Shown here: positions 1 to 6,656 of the stretch, piece after piece
Position numbering within the stretch: position 1 is the first letter of the stretch
Layout of the letters: each line of letters starts with the position of its first letter
From: an uncultured Rhizobiaceae group bacterium
GTDB lineage: Bacteria > Pseudomonadota > Alphaproteobacteria > Rhizobiales > Rhizobiaceae
Assembly: GCA_937944075.1 (NCBI GenBank)
Contig: CALDZZ010000240.1
Coordinates: 1-20,614, forward strand
DNA length: 20,614 nt
Reading direction: 5' to 3'
Made by a program: the position numbers and the translations under genes
Notes under the pieces: generated by a model
Databases searched by the model: none
Told to the model about the DNA's origin: nothing
Seen by the model: only the letters and a program-made list of their open reading frames with translations

Positions 1-414
1 GGGCTTTGGAAGTTGATGTATCAGGATTTTCAACCCGTACTCCCGGTTGGGAACAAGGATACGACTTTGCTGAGGGGCAGGGAACTTGTCGAGACCCTCG
101 GCCATTGCGGTGAATGTCATACGCCGCGAAGTGCGTTCGGATATGGTGGCATGGATGTGGCAAAATGGTTGTCAGGAGGCCCGGCACCTGAAGGACCAGG
201 AAAAATTCCAAACATCACACCATATGAAAACGGGATTGGAAGTTGGTCACAAGAAGACATTGTCTACTACCTGGAATCAGGCTTTACACCGGATTATGAT
301 TCAGTTGGTGGCACGATGGTAGACGTTCAACAGAATATGTCGAAGCTTCCAAAATCAGATCTGGAAGCAATCGCTGCATATTTGAAGTCGGTGCCCGCCG
401 TGCCTTCCAACTAG
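1..414 (+). CDS. c-type cytochrome, C-terminal part (5' end outside window)
   Basis: The frame is open from the first base of the window, so the true start lies upstream; the TTG/ATG codons near base 13 are internal. About 137 residues are visible. A single haem-attachment motif CGECH (around nt 106-120) is followed by TPR, then the stretches GKIPNITP and YYLESGFTPDYDSVGG with a downstream Met that can act as axial haem ligand, and the C-terminal helix AIAAYLKSVPAV. This pattern is that of the last domain of periplasmic class I or dihaem cytochromes c that accept electrons from dehydrogenases; whether an earlier haem domain exists cannot be seen. No transmembrane segment is visible in this part. 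The gene converges on ptrB and its TAG stop lies inside the CTAG that also supplies the ptrB stop, so no separate terminator fits between them. The physiological electron donor is unknown. Confidence 0.9.
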   Translation, partial: GLWKLMYQDFQPVLPVGNKDTTLLRGRELVETLGHCGECHTPRSAFGYGGMDVAKWLSGGPAPEGPGKIPNITPYENGIGSWSQEDIVYYLESGFTPDYDSVGGTMVDVQQNMSKLPKSDLEAIAAYLKSVPAVPSN

Positions 415-2498
415 GCTTTTCCAACTGCTTTCAATGCAAAGGCATAAGAACGCGCAGCATCTTCCAAGGCTGCAAAGCGACCGGATTTGCCAAAATGGCC
501 GGACGACATATTGGTGCGCAGCAACAGGATATTGTCATCCGTTTTAGTATCACGAAGCTTGGCAACCCATTTTGCAGGCTCCCAGTAAGTAACCCTTGGA
601 TCAGAGACCCCTGCCGTGACAAGCATCGCCGGGTAATTCTTCTGCTCAACATTGTCATAAGGCGAGTAGGCGGCAATGTCGTCAAAAGCCTGTTTGCTTT
701 CGATCGGGTTTCCCCATTGAGACCATTCGCCTGGAGTAAGTGGCAAACTGTCATCCAGAATGGTATTCAAAACATCGACAAACGGAACATCGGCAATTAC
801 GCCTGCAAGCATGCCTGGTGCCATATTGGCTGTTGCTCCAACCAGCAAGCCGCCAGCAGAACCACCCATGATTACAATATTCCCCATTGAAGTGAACTGC
901 TGTTTGACAAGTGTTTCGCCGGCCGCGATGAAGTCATGGAATGAATTGACCTTCTTGCCGAACTTGGCATCTTCATACCATTGGCGACCCTTTTCTTCGC
1001 CACCTCGAACGTGTGCAATGGCGTAGACAAAACCGCGGTCAACAATCGAGAGCCGGTTGGCACTAAAGCCTGCTGGCATCGACATGCCATAAGAACCATA
1101 CCCATACAGCAGACAAGGTGCTGAGCCATCAATCGGTGTGTCCTTGTGATGCAAAATGGTTATGGGCACTTCTGCACCATCATGACTTTTTGCAAGTATT
1201 CGCCTGGCCATGTAGTGAGAACTGTCATGGCCGGATGGTATCTCGGCCTCTTTCAGAAAAGTCTTTTTACTTGTTTTCAGGTCAAAGTCATAAACCTGTG
1301 AAGGCGTGGTCGGGGATGAATAGGTGTAACGGAAAACATCATTTTCATATTCAGGGCTGGGTGAGACGCCAAGGGAGTATGCCTCCTCATCCATGGAGAT
1401 TTCGCTTGTCTTGCCCTTGTTATCCATGAAGCAAATCCGGGGCAAGGCGTTTTCCCGCTCCATCCAGATCACCCAATTCTTATAAGCGCTGCAAGAGATA
1501 ATCATGCGTCCAGACTTGTGGGGTATGAAGTCTTTCCAGTGCTCCATGCCCGGATTGTCTATTGGTGTTTCAACAATCTTGAAATCAACAGCGTTGTCTG
1601 CATTTGTATGGATCAGAAAACGCTCACCTTGATGTTCAAGCGAATATTCAAGTCCATCTTTGCGAGCCTGTATCAATCTGGGGGTTGCCTCAATATCATC
1701 GGTTGGAATGATGCGCAATTCGTCCTGATCATTCATGCCGGCAGAAAGAATGATATATTTTCCTGAACGCGTCTTTCCCACGCCACAGTAAAAACGAGGG
1801 TCATTTTCTTCATACACCAGAACATCATCATCTGGAGACGTGCCAAGGGTATGTCGGTAGATTTTGGATGGTCTGTGATTTTCATCTACACGTGAATAAA
1901 AAAGAGTGCCTTCATTTGCCCATGTGGCTGATCCAACATCCTTGATTTCAACATCGCGATCCTTGCCTGTATCAAGATCCCTGAATGTCAGTGAATAATA
2001 CTCGGCGCCAGATGTATCTCTACTCCAAGCCAGAATCGTATGGGAGGGATCTTCATCCACATAGCCCAGTTCAAAATACTCCTTGCCTTCTGCTTCCTTG
2101 TTTACATCCAGTAGAACTTCCTCTTCTCCACCCTCGCGCGGTGTTCTTGTTCGAATAGGATGTTCTGCCCCTTCAACATATTTCCAGGAATAGGCATAAG
2201 GCCCGTCTTTTACTGGAACAGAACTGTCATCTTCCTTGATGCGACCGCGCATTTCCGCGATCAATGTTTCCTGCAAGGCCTTTGTATCAGCCATGGCTTT
2301 TTCAAAATATTCATTTTCGTTGTTCAGATAAGTCTTGATATCTTCAGGCAGTTTCTCAGGCTCGCGCATGGCTTCCTGCCAGTTTTCCGCACGCAACCAG
2401 TGATAGTCATCGTTAAGTGTTACCCCGTGAAAATTGGTTGAGTGCGTTTTTTTGGCGGCTGAAGGCGCGCCGCTTAAGGCAGGAAAATGTGAAGACAT
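411..2498 (-). CDS. ptrB: Oligopeptidase B (S9A prolyl oligopeptidase family serine peptidase)
   Basis: A 695-residue protein of full family length. An N-terminal beta-propeller region (roughly residues 15-430) precedes an alpha/beta-hydrolase domain (about 435-695). The catalytic triad is readable: Ser547 in GGSAGG, Asp633 in GVSDPRVTYWEPAKW, and His668 in SSGHFGKSGRF. HVRGGEEKGRQWYED and YGYGSYG are typical of the S9A oligopeptidase B branch. Such enzymes are usually cytoplasmic and cut short peptides after Lys/Arg; no signal peptide is seen, in agreement. The ATG at 2498 has GGA about 8 nt upstream. The gene follows msrB by only 12 nt on the same strand, so the two are probably cotranscribed. 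The stop overlaps the convergent cytochrome c stop. The oligopeptidase B assignment over a plain prolyl oligopeptidase is by motif resemblance; substrate acidic pockets were not checked. Confidence 0.93.
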   Translation of the reverse strand: MSSHFPALSGAPSAAKKTHSTNFHGVTLNDDYHWLRAENWQEAMREPEKLPEDIKTYLNNENEYFEKAMADTKALQETLIAEMRGRIKEDDSSVPVKDGPYAYSWKYVEGAEHPIRTRTPREGGEEEVLLDVNKEAEGKEYFELGYVDEDPSHTILAWSRDTSGAEYYSLTFRDLDTGKDRDVEIKDVGSATWANEGTLFYSRVDENHRPSKIYRHTLGTSPDDDVLVYEENDPRFYCGVGKTRSGKYIILSAGMNDQDELRIIPTDDIEATPRLIQARKDGLEYSLEHQGERFLIHTNADNAVDFKIVETPIDNPGMEHWKDFIPHKSGRMIISCSAYKNWVIWMERENALPRICFMDNKGKTSEISMDEEAYSLGVSPSPEYENDVFRYTYSSPTTPSQVYDFDLKTSKKTFLKEAEIPSGHDSSHYMARRILAKSHDGAEVPITILHHKDTPIDGSAPCLLYGYGSYGMSMPAGFSANRLSIVDRGFVYAIAHVRGGEEKGRQWYEDAKFGKKVNSFHDFIAAGETLVKQQFTSMGNIVIMGGSAGGLLVGATANMAPGMLAGVIADVPFVDVLNTILDDSLPLTPGEWSQWGNPIESKQAFDDIAAYSPYDNVEQKNYPAMLVTAGVSDPRVTYWEPAKWVAKLRDTKTDDNILLLRTNMSSGHFGKSGRFAALEDAARSYAFALKAVGKA

Positions 2499-2510
2499 GA
2501 AAAATTCCGT

Positions 2511-2909
2511 TTATGTTTCGTCAGGAAGAAAATGCATTGCATGACCATTCATGCAATATCTCAAACCGGTAGGTTGTGGACCATCATTGAATACATGTCC
2601 TAGATGAGCATCGCAATCGTGACAGCGGATTTCTATACGTGTCATAAAGAAAGAGCGATCCTTGTGTTCGGTTACCGAGTTTCCTTCCATGGGCTCATAA
2701 AAGCTCGGCCAGCCAGTGCCGGAATCAAACTTTGCAGCGGTTCGAAAGAGATTATTTCCGCAACAGACACAAGTAAATGTTCCAGGGCGATGTTCATCCT
2801 GATGCGGACCGGTGAAGGCGCGTTCGGTGCCGTGTTCACGCGTCACGTGGTATTGCTCAGGGGTTAACTCTTCTCGCCATTCAGCATCGGTTTTTGAAAT
2901 TTTGGTCAT
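2511..2909 (-). CDS. msrB: Peptide-methionine (R)-S-oxide reductase MsrB
   Basis: A 132-residue cytoplasmic enzyme that reduces the R epimer of methionine sulfoxide in proteins. All family landmarks are present: the two zinc-binding pairs C47-x-x-C50 and C96-x-x-C99, the substrate-pocket motif GTGWPSF (Trp67), LGHVF, and the catalytic Cys119 in RYCMNG. The frame stays open upstream to 2951, but the ATG at 2909 is preferred: it has GGGAG 10 nt upstream, the family normally starts close to TDAEWREELTPEQ, and the earlier codon would lie on top of the -10 element at 2951-2956. It is first in a two-gene operon with ptrB, pairing oxidised-protein repair with peptide turnover. No resolving cysteine outside the known positions is obvious, so the route of regeneration is not defined. 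Confidence 0.96.
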   Translation of the reverse strand: MTKISKTDAEWREELTPEQYHVTREHGTERAFTGPHQDEHRPGTFTCVCCGNNLFRTAAKFDSGTGWPSFYEPMEGNSVTEHKDRSFFMTRIEIRCHDCDAHLGHVFNDGPQPTGLRYCMNGHAMHFLPDET

Positions 2910-2950
2910 GTATAGAGGGCTCCCGTTCAATATTTGGGTCTGATTTTGCA

Positions 2951-2959
2951 ATTATAGCA
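2951..2959 (-). promoter_or_regulatory. Extended -10 promoter of msrB-ptrB
   Basis: Read on the minus strand, TGCTATAAT is a perfect extended -10 element (TGn plus the consensus hexamer). No good -35 hexamer is present 16-18 nt upstream, as is common for extended -10 promoters. Transcription would start near 2944 and give a leader of about 35 nt ending in the GGGAG ribosome-binding site before the ATG at 2909. Confidence 0.6.
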
Positions 2960-3255
2960 AACTATTCCCTTTTATATTGAGTTGGTGCACATGGATTTCA
3001 ATCTGGCATAAATCATTTATTAACAAACTCGGTTAGAGTTGCTAATTCAACATTAATTATTCTTGACATATTCGATTATAGTAACTAACCAGTATTGTGT
3101 CTTATTTTGAAAGTAATACCTCAACAGACAAAAGATAACGGCTGTAACCTCGTGTAGTGCTTCATATATTTCTGCAATTAGAAATTTTATGACTTAAAAG
3201 AATAATAATCTGAGCCTGCGTGTTTAATGGTCATAAAGAGTATTGGAGAGAGATA
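2960..3255 (+). promoter_or_regulatory. AT-rich mucR upstream region with a dyad
   Basis: This gene-free stretch between the divergent msrB and mucR is very AT-rich. It holds TTGACA at 3063-3068, but no convincing -10 hexamer at the proper spacing, and a short inverted repeat AACTC-GGTTA-GAGTT near 3026-3040. A perfect dyad, ATTTCT-GCAATT-AGAAAT, lies at 3168-3185. The mucR ribosome-binding site GGAGAG is at 3245-3250. MucR proteins are known to bind AT-rich DNA and to repress their own genes, so this is the likely autoregulatory region; the individual sites are inferred. No ORF worth calling was found here. Confidence 0.45.
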
Positions 3256-3708
3256 ATGGAAGATATTTCAGGTTCAACGGAACGAATGGCTGCTAGCCAT
3301 GATATGATATTGGAACTGACTTCTGAGGTGGTTTCTGCTTATGTCGGTAACAATAGTGTTGCGACATCAGAAATATCAGGATTGATCAGCGAAGTTTATG
3401 ACGCCCTCGACAAGGCAAGCAAGAACAAGACTATCGGTGGTGCAAGCAATTCAAGGCCGGCAGTGCCAATCAAGAAATCCATGACAGATGATTACTTGAT
3501 CTGCCTGGAAGACGGCAAGAAGTTCAAGTCGCTCAAACGCCACTTGCGCAGCCATTATAATATCTCTCCTGAAGAATATCGTGAGAAGTGGGGATTGCCA
3601 CTGGATTACCCGATGGTTGCACCCAATTATGCCAAAGCGCGCTCTCAACTTGCAAGAGATATGGGGCTGGGCAGAAAGCCTGGACAAAAAATCAAAAAGA
3701 AAAATTAG
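3256..3708 (+). CDS. mucR: MucR/Ros family zinc-finger transcriptional regulator
   Basis: A 150-residue DNA-binding regulator. The N-terminal half (residues 1-65) is the oligomerisation region of the family; the C-terminal half carries the Ros-type zinc finger and basic region: CLED (Cys83, with Asp86 in the place of the second Cys), KKFKSLKRHLRSH (His96 and His100), then ISPEEYREKWGLPLDYP and YAKARSQLARDMGLG. The tail is lysine-rich. MucR proteins act as H-NS-like silencers of AT-rich promoters in rhizobia and Brucella, controlling exopolysaccharide, motility and cell-cycle genes. The ATG at 3256 is chosen because GGAGAG lies 5 nt upstream; an earlier in-frame codon at 3220 has no such signal. 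A strong terminator follows directly, so the gene is monocistronic. The symbol names the family; paralogues cannot be told apart here. Confidence 0.95.
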   Translation: MEDISGSTERMAASHDMILELTSEVVSAYVGNNSVATSEISGLISEVYDALDKASKNKTIGGASNSRPAVPIKKSMTDDYLICLEDGKKFKSLKRHLRSHYNISPEEYREKWGLPLDYPMVAPNYAKARSQLARDMGLGRKPGQKIKKKN

Positions 3709-3729
3709 ACAAGTTTCGGTTTTTCATGC

Positions 3730-3766
3730 AAGGCACGGTGGCTTCAATTCCGTCGTGCCTTTTTTA
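3730..3766 (+). terminator. Rho-independent terminator of mucR
   Basis: AAGGCACG (3730-3737) pairs with CGTGCCTT (3754-3761) around a 16-nt loop, followed by a run of T. It begins 22 nt after the mucR stop codon. Confidence 0.85.
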
Positions 3767-4043
3767 TTGTTTCGATTACCTGAAGCAGTGAGATATGTCG
3801 CTGGTGATTATAGAGCGATCGTCTCTTTCTCTTTTTCTCACGTTCTGACTGCAAATGTCTGTAAAGCAGGTGTAAGAGTTCTTGTCTTAACTCCGCACTT
3901 TCCAGTTGTATTTGATTGAAGTGAAGGCCTGTCAATTCGCGTATTCGGCTCAGCACAGAAGTAGATGGTTGTAACCTGCTGGCTGAATTTGCATGTTCTT
4001 GCGCACTATCCTCAATGATGCTGAGAATTTTTTGTGAAAACAA
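3744..4043 (-). CDS. Doubtful 99-residue basic protein
   Basis: An open frame antisense to the region between mucR and the DnaA-like gene. No family is recognised. The product would be rich in Glu, Gln, Arg and Lys, mostly helical, with a strongly basic run (EREKKRKRR) in the C-terminal third and no membrane segment. In favour: the TTG start at 4043 has a strong AAGGGGG ribosome-binding site 8 nt upstream. Against: it starts with TTG, has no internal ATG, its stop lies inside the mucR terminator, and no promoter is evident. Its ribosome-binding site is one arm of the hairpin at 4052-4103. It could be a real small regulator, or chance. Confidence 0.3.
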   Translation of the reverse strand: MFSQKILSIIEDSAQEHANSASRLQPSTSVLSRIRELTGLHFNQIQLESAELRQELLHLLYRHLQSEREKKRKRRSLYNHQRHISLLQVIETIKKARRN

Positions 4044-4051
4044 ATACCCGG

Positions 4052-4103
4052 CCCCCTTTTGATGTCCTGACCAGTATTTTTCTCATTGTTTGACAAAAAG
4101 GGG
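4052..4103. repeat. Inverted repeat, possible RNA hairpin
   Basis: CCCCTTTT (4053-4060) and TGTC (4063-4066) can pair with AAAAGGGG (4096-4103) and GACA (4092-4095), giving two stacked helices of 8 and 4 bp with a small bulge and a loop of about 25 nt. On the minus strand the arm at 4052-4060 is the ribosome-binding site of the doubtful ORF starting at 4043, so folding would mask it. No T-run follows on either strand, so a terminator is unlikely. Confidence 0.4.
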
Positions 4104-4262
4104 AAAATCTAAGCTGTAGAAATCTTCTCTTTAAGTCTCAAACTACTGATTCAAATGAATAAATAAATACTCACGATAGAAATTGGAAAGAATAGTTATC
4201 CCCACTCATATTGCTTTACTTTAAATATAGGAATATATTCATATTTAGGGGAGTGACAGCTA
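4104..4262 (+). promoter_or_regulatory. Promoter region of the DnaA-like/DUF6456 operon
   Basis: TTGCTT (4211-4216) and TATATT (4234-4239) are separated by exactly 17 nt and make a plausible sigma70 promoter with a very short leader before the AGGGGAG ribosome-binding site (4247-4253). The -10 lies in the 10-bp palindrome GAATATATTC (4231-4240), itself flanked by AAATAT and ATATTT. Just upstream, TTATCCCCA (4196-4204) differs at one base from the DnaA-box consensus TTATCCACA. The hexamers and box are seen; their use is inferred. Confidence 0.4.
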
Positions 4263-4739
4263 ATGAATAATACAAGTGTATATCATACCCCAGTTCAACA
4301 GGCTGGGACAAACGGGTTATGCAAAAATCACGAAGAACATAAAAACCCAAACAAAAACTATGAAGACGGAACAAGAAAAGGGCTTTTATCGATAAGCGCA
4401 CCAAATGAAAAACTATTGGCAACCTTTGTCAATCAAATGGTCGCTTCTGCCTTTGAGCTGCCTGCGGAAAGACTGTTGCGGTATGACAGGGGAAATGCAC
4501 GCGCGACAAGAGCCAGACAAATCTCGATATATCTTATGCATACGGCCTTGTCTTTCTCGCTCGCATCCATTTCACGTATCTATAACAAGGATCGTACTAC
4601 AATCGGTTACGCCTGCCGGGTTATCGAAGACTTGCGGGACAAACCAGCCTTTGATGATAAAATTTCAGAGTTGGAGGAAACGGTCAAAACAGTTCTTAAA
4701 CTTGCAGAATATGTACCAGCCCAAAGAGGTACAGAATGA
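4263..4739 (+). CDS. DnaA domain IV-like helix-turn-helix protein
   Basis: A 158-residue protein resembling only the C-terminal DNA-binding domain of the replication initiator DnaA. Residues about 83-123 hold the helix-turn-helix (TRARQISIYLMHTALSFS and ISRIYNKDRTTIGYACRVIE); DRTTIGYAC (110-118) matches the DnaA signature that contacts the DnaA box. The AAA+ ATPase domain is absent, and the first 50 residues are polar and probably disordered. It is therefore a DNA-binding protein that may recognise DnaA boxes without initiating replication; this is inference from the fold. The ATG at 4263 has AGGGGAG 9 nt upstream. The stop overlaps the start of the next gene by ATGA, so translation of the two is probably coupled. 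Small DnaA-IV proteins of this kind next to DUF6456 genes are, to my knowledge, common in Hyphomicrobiales and functionally uncharacterised. Confidence 0.9.
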   Translation: MNNTSVYHTPVQQAGTNGLCKNHEEHKNPNKNYEDGTRKGLLSISAPNEKLLATFVNQMVASAFELPAERLLRYDRGNARATRARQISIYLMHTALSFSLASISRIYNKDRTTIGYACRVIEDLRDKPAFDDKISELEETVKTVLKLAEYVPAQRGTE

Positions 4740-5557
4740 CAAATGTATCAAGCAATCAAATGAACGAATCTGATCGACACATCACAAGATTGTTGAAGCT
4801 TTTGTCGAAACAGGAGAAGACCGGCTTTCCATTTATAAAAGATGGAAAAAGGTTAAAAATCATGACTGTGGGCAAGGACTATCATTTTAATCTTCAGCTT
4901 GTGGAAGAAATTGAAAACAAGCGCCTTGTTTGGCGTACTGAAAATAAAATCAGCCTCACGGACAATGGACGGTTTGCCCTTAGAAAACTACTCAACCCTG
5001 ATGCAATCCTGGCCACTGGGAAACGTGAAATCAGTGAAAAACAAGTCACTGTCCATGGTGTTATTCAGCGTGTAAGGATCAATGAGTATGAATCACCTCT
5101 CATGCGTCTTTTCATGCGGAAAACAAAATCCGGGCAAGGTTATTTGACCCAGGAAGAGTTTGAGGCAGGTGAAAGGCTTCGCAAGGATTTTGAGAAGGGG
5201 CAGTTGCAACCAAGAATTTCTGCAAACCTTGAGGGCAATGTCGGGTCATCAGGTCAGGCCGGTTTTGGCGATGCTGGAGACATTGCAGATTTTGCACTCG
5301 ATGCCAGAAAAAGACTGCACAAGGCAACTGAAAGACTTGGGCCTGAACTGGCCGGTGTTACAGTAGATATCTGCTGCTTCCTGAAAGGACTGGAAAAAGT
5401 CGAGCGCGAAAGACACTGGCCACCACGATCTGCAAAACTGATGTTGAAGACTGCTTTGTCCTTGCTGGCCACCCATTACGGCATTACCGGATACCAAAGC
5501 CGTGCTGGTGGCCGGATCAAGAGTTGGGGCAGCCTGGATTACAGGCCGGAATTGTGA
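4736..5557 (+). CDS. DUF6456 domain protein
   Basis: A 273-residue cytoplasmic protein. Residues about 12-88 look like a winged helix (HITRLLKLLSKQEK ... LVEEIENKRLVWR ... ISLTDNGRFALRKLL). The C-terminal part (about 120-255) is the DUF6456 domain, with SPLMRLFMRK, GYLTQEEFEAGERLRKDFE, LGPELAGVTVDICCFLKGLE and ERERHWPPRSAKLML. Its function is not known; the C-terminal helices recall the tail of phage- and plasmid-type regulatory proteins, but no reaction can be assigned. The ATG at 4736 overlaps the upstream TGA (ATGA) and has AGAGG upstream, so it is translationally coupled to the DnaA domain IV-like protein, suggesting that both act in one process, perhaps replication or cell-cycle control. 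The gene ends 9 nt before the convergent sufE stop. Confidence 0.88.
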   Translation: MTNVSSNQMNESDRHITRLLKLLSKQEKTGFPFIKDGKRLKIMTVGKDYHFNLQLVEEIENKRLVWRTENKISLTDNGRFALRKLLNPDAILATGKREISEKQVTVHGVIQRVRINEYESPLMRLFMRKTKSGQGYLTQEEFEAGERLRKDFEKGQLQPRISANLEGNVGSSGQAGFGDAGDIADFALDARKRLHKATERLGPELAGVTVDICCFLKGLEKVERERHWPPRSAKLMLKTALSLLATHYGITGYQSRAGGRIKSWGSLDYRPEL

Positions 5558-5566
5558 AGCTGTGCC

Positions 5567-5983
5567 TCAAGTGTTGAGCGCTTGGGTTGCATGCTGTTTG
5601 ATACGCTCCACCAGGGAGCGCAAACCGTTTGATCGTTGCGGCGTGATATGCTCGGAAAGATCAATTGAGTCAAAGATTGCCTTTTCATCAGTCGCCAGGA
5701 TCTTGGAGGCTTTTTGGTTTGAGAAAATTGCAAATGTGATTGCCACCAGTCCGCTAACAATATGGGCATCTGATGCACCCTTGAATGTAAGGACCGGGTC
5801 ATCACCTTCGGCTGTCTCTGCGGTCACCCAAACCTGGCTAACGCAGCCCTGGACCTTGTTTTCACTTGTTTGCAAGTTTTCAGGGAAATCAGGCAAGGCT
5901 GAGCCCAGCTCTATCAGGTATTTGTAACGGTCATCCCAATCATCCAGAAACTGGAAGTTCTCAATAATCTCTTCAATATCCAT
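5567..5983 (-). CDS. sufE: Cysteine desulfuration protein SufE
   Basis: A 138-residue sulfur-acceptor protein of normal SufE length. It takes the persulfide from a SufS-type cysteine desulfurase for iron-sulfur cluster assembly in the cytoplasm. The acceptor is Cys47 in NKVQGCVSQVW; other family features are the N-terminal FQFLDDWDDRYKYLIELG, ADAHIVSGL-like SDAHIVSGLVAI, and the C-terminal LRSLVERIKQHA helix. The ATG at 5983 is preferred to the GTG three codons upstream, although neither has a strong ribosome-binding site. No other suf gene is nearby, so it stands apart from the main suf operon, as stand-alone sufE genes often do. It converges on the DUF6456 gene with 9 nt between them. Confidence 0.95.
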   Translation of the reverse strand: MDIEEIIENFQFLDDWDDRYKYLIELGSALPDFPENLQTSENKVQGCVSQVWVTAETAEGDDPVLTFKGASDAHIVSGLVAITFAIFSNQKASKILATDEKAIFDSIDLSEHITPQRSNGLRSLVERIKQHATQALNT

Positions 5984-6050
5984 CGTATGCACTAAGCCAA
6001 GTAATTGTCCTTGACTGCGTTATAGTGCGATGGCTGCAGAATTGGTATGG

Positions 6051-6416
6051 TTATTTTTCAATTGTGCCTGTTGAAACCGGATCGGGAAGAGGGTTTTCTT
6101 TTTTGTCTTGTGAAGGCTCATCTTTATCAGCCAGTTTCTGCACGCCCTCCTTTATGGAAGTAGCAGCACTGGAGGCAATGGCCTGTCCTGTCTTGCAGGT
6201 GCTTTCATTGCGATCGCAAAAAGAGGTAATATCGGAAAAGAGTGACTGCACGGCACTGAAGGCATCATAGGTTGAAACCTGTCCTTGTTCTTCATTTTCA
6301 ACTTCTTGTTGAGCAGATGTCTCCCTGAGCACAGGCGCTTCTGTTTTGGCTGATGTAAGGTATTCGGCAGGCAAAAGAAGTGTTGCTACTACAAGCGCAA
6401 ATACTAGTCTGAACAT
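6051..6416 (-). CDS. DUF5330 domain secreted protein
   Basis: A 121-residue protein with an N-terminal signal-like segment (FRLVFALVVATLLLPA, residues 2-17), so it is probably exported to the periplasm. The core STYDAFSAVQSLFSDITSFC followed by CDRNESTCKTGQAI (Cys67 and Cys74, able to form a disulfide) fits the DUF5330 family of Hyphomicrobiales. The tail is charged and Pro-rich. The ATG at 6416 is selected over an earlier in-frame codon because AAGGAAA precedes it by a proper distance and the signal peptide begins there. The function is unknown. It lies upstream of sufE on the same strand with a gap of 67 nt, and divergent from the histidine kinase operon. Confidence 0.85.
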   Translation of the reverse strand: MFRLVFALVVATLLLPAEYLTSAKTEAPVLRETSAQQEVENEEQGQVSTYDAFSAVQSLFSDITSFCDRNESTCKTGQAIASSAATSIKEGVQKLADKDEPSQDKKENPLPDPVSTGTIEK

Positions 6417-6444
6417 GTGGTTTCCTTTGCCTTGGTTTATGTAT

Positions 6445-6455
6445 CCTGTAACAGG
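6445..6455. promoter_or_regulatory. Short palindrome upstream of the DUF5330 gene
   Basis: CCTGTAACAGG is a perfect 5+5 bp palindrome centred on one base, about 30-40 nt upstream of the DUF5330 start, where an operator could sit. No regulator is implied by the sequence. Confidence 0.25.
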
Positions 6456-6514
6456 CAAACCTTAAAACCCTTCTAAAATTTGAGACAATCCTGCATAAAT
6501 TTTTACTAGTCTTG

Positions 6515-6544
6515 TTTACCTGGCTGTGCGGTCATTTTTATAAA
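6515..6544 (+). promoter_or_regulatory. Candidate sigma70 promoter of the histidine kinase operon
   Basis: TTTACC (6515-6520) and TATAAA (6539-6544) are 18 nt apart, with four and five matches to the consensus hexamers. The transcript would start near 6551 and leave a leader of more than 100 nt before the kinase gene. Confidence 0.4.
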
Positions 6545-6656
6545 GAACTTGTTTACCATGATGTCAGAAAGCGCCTGAAAATGTTGGAAATAAGTGAGTT
6601 TTCAAGTCTGAAATCACTCTCATTAGGATTCCATTAAATACGTTATGTAACCAATC

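Noticed and set aside
3581..3919. Plus-strand frame running from inside mucR across its terminator
   Set aside because: It starts inside mucR in another frame and passes through a clear terminator; it resembles no protein.
5566..5578. CTCAA-GTG-TTGAG hairpin at the convergent DUF6456/sufE ends as a bidirectional terminator
   Set aside because: The stem is only 5 bp, it lies at the sufE stop, and no T-run follows on either strand.
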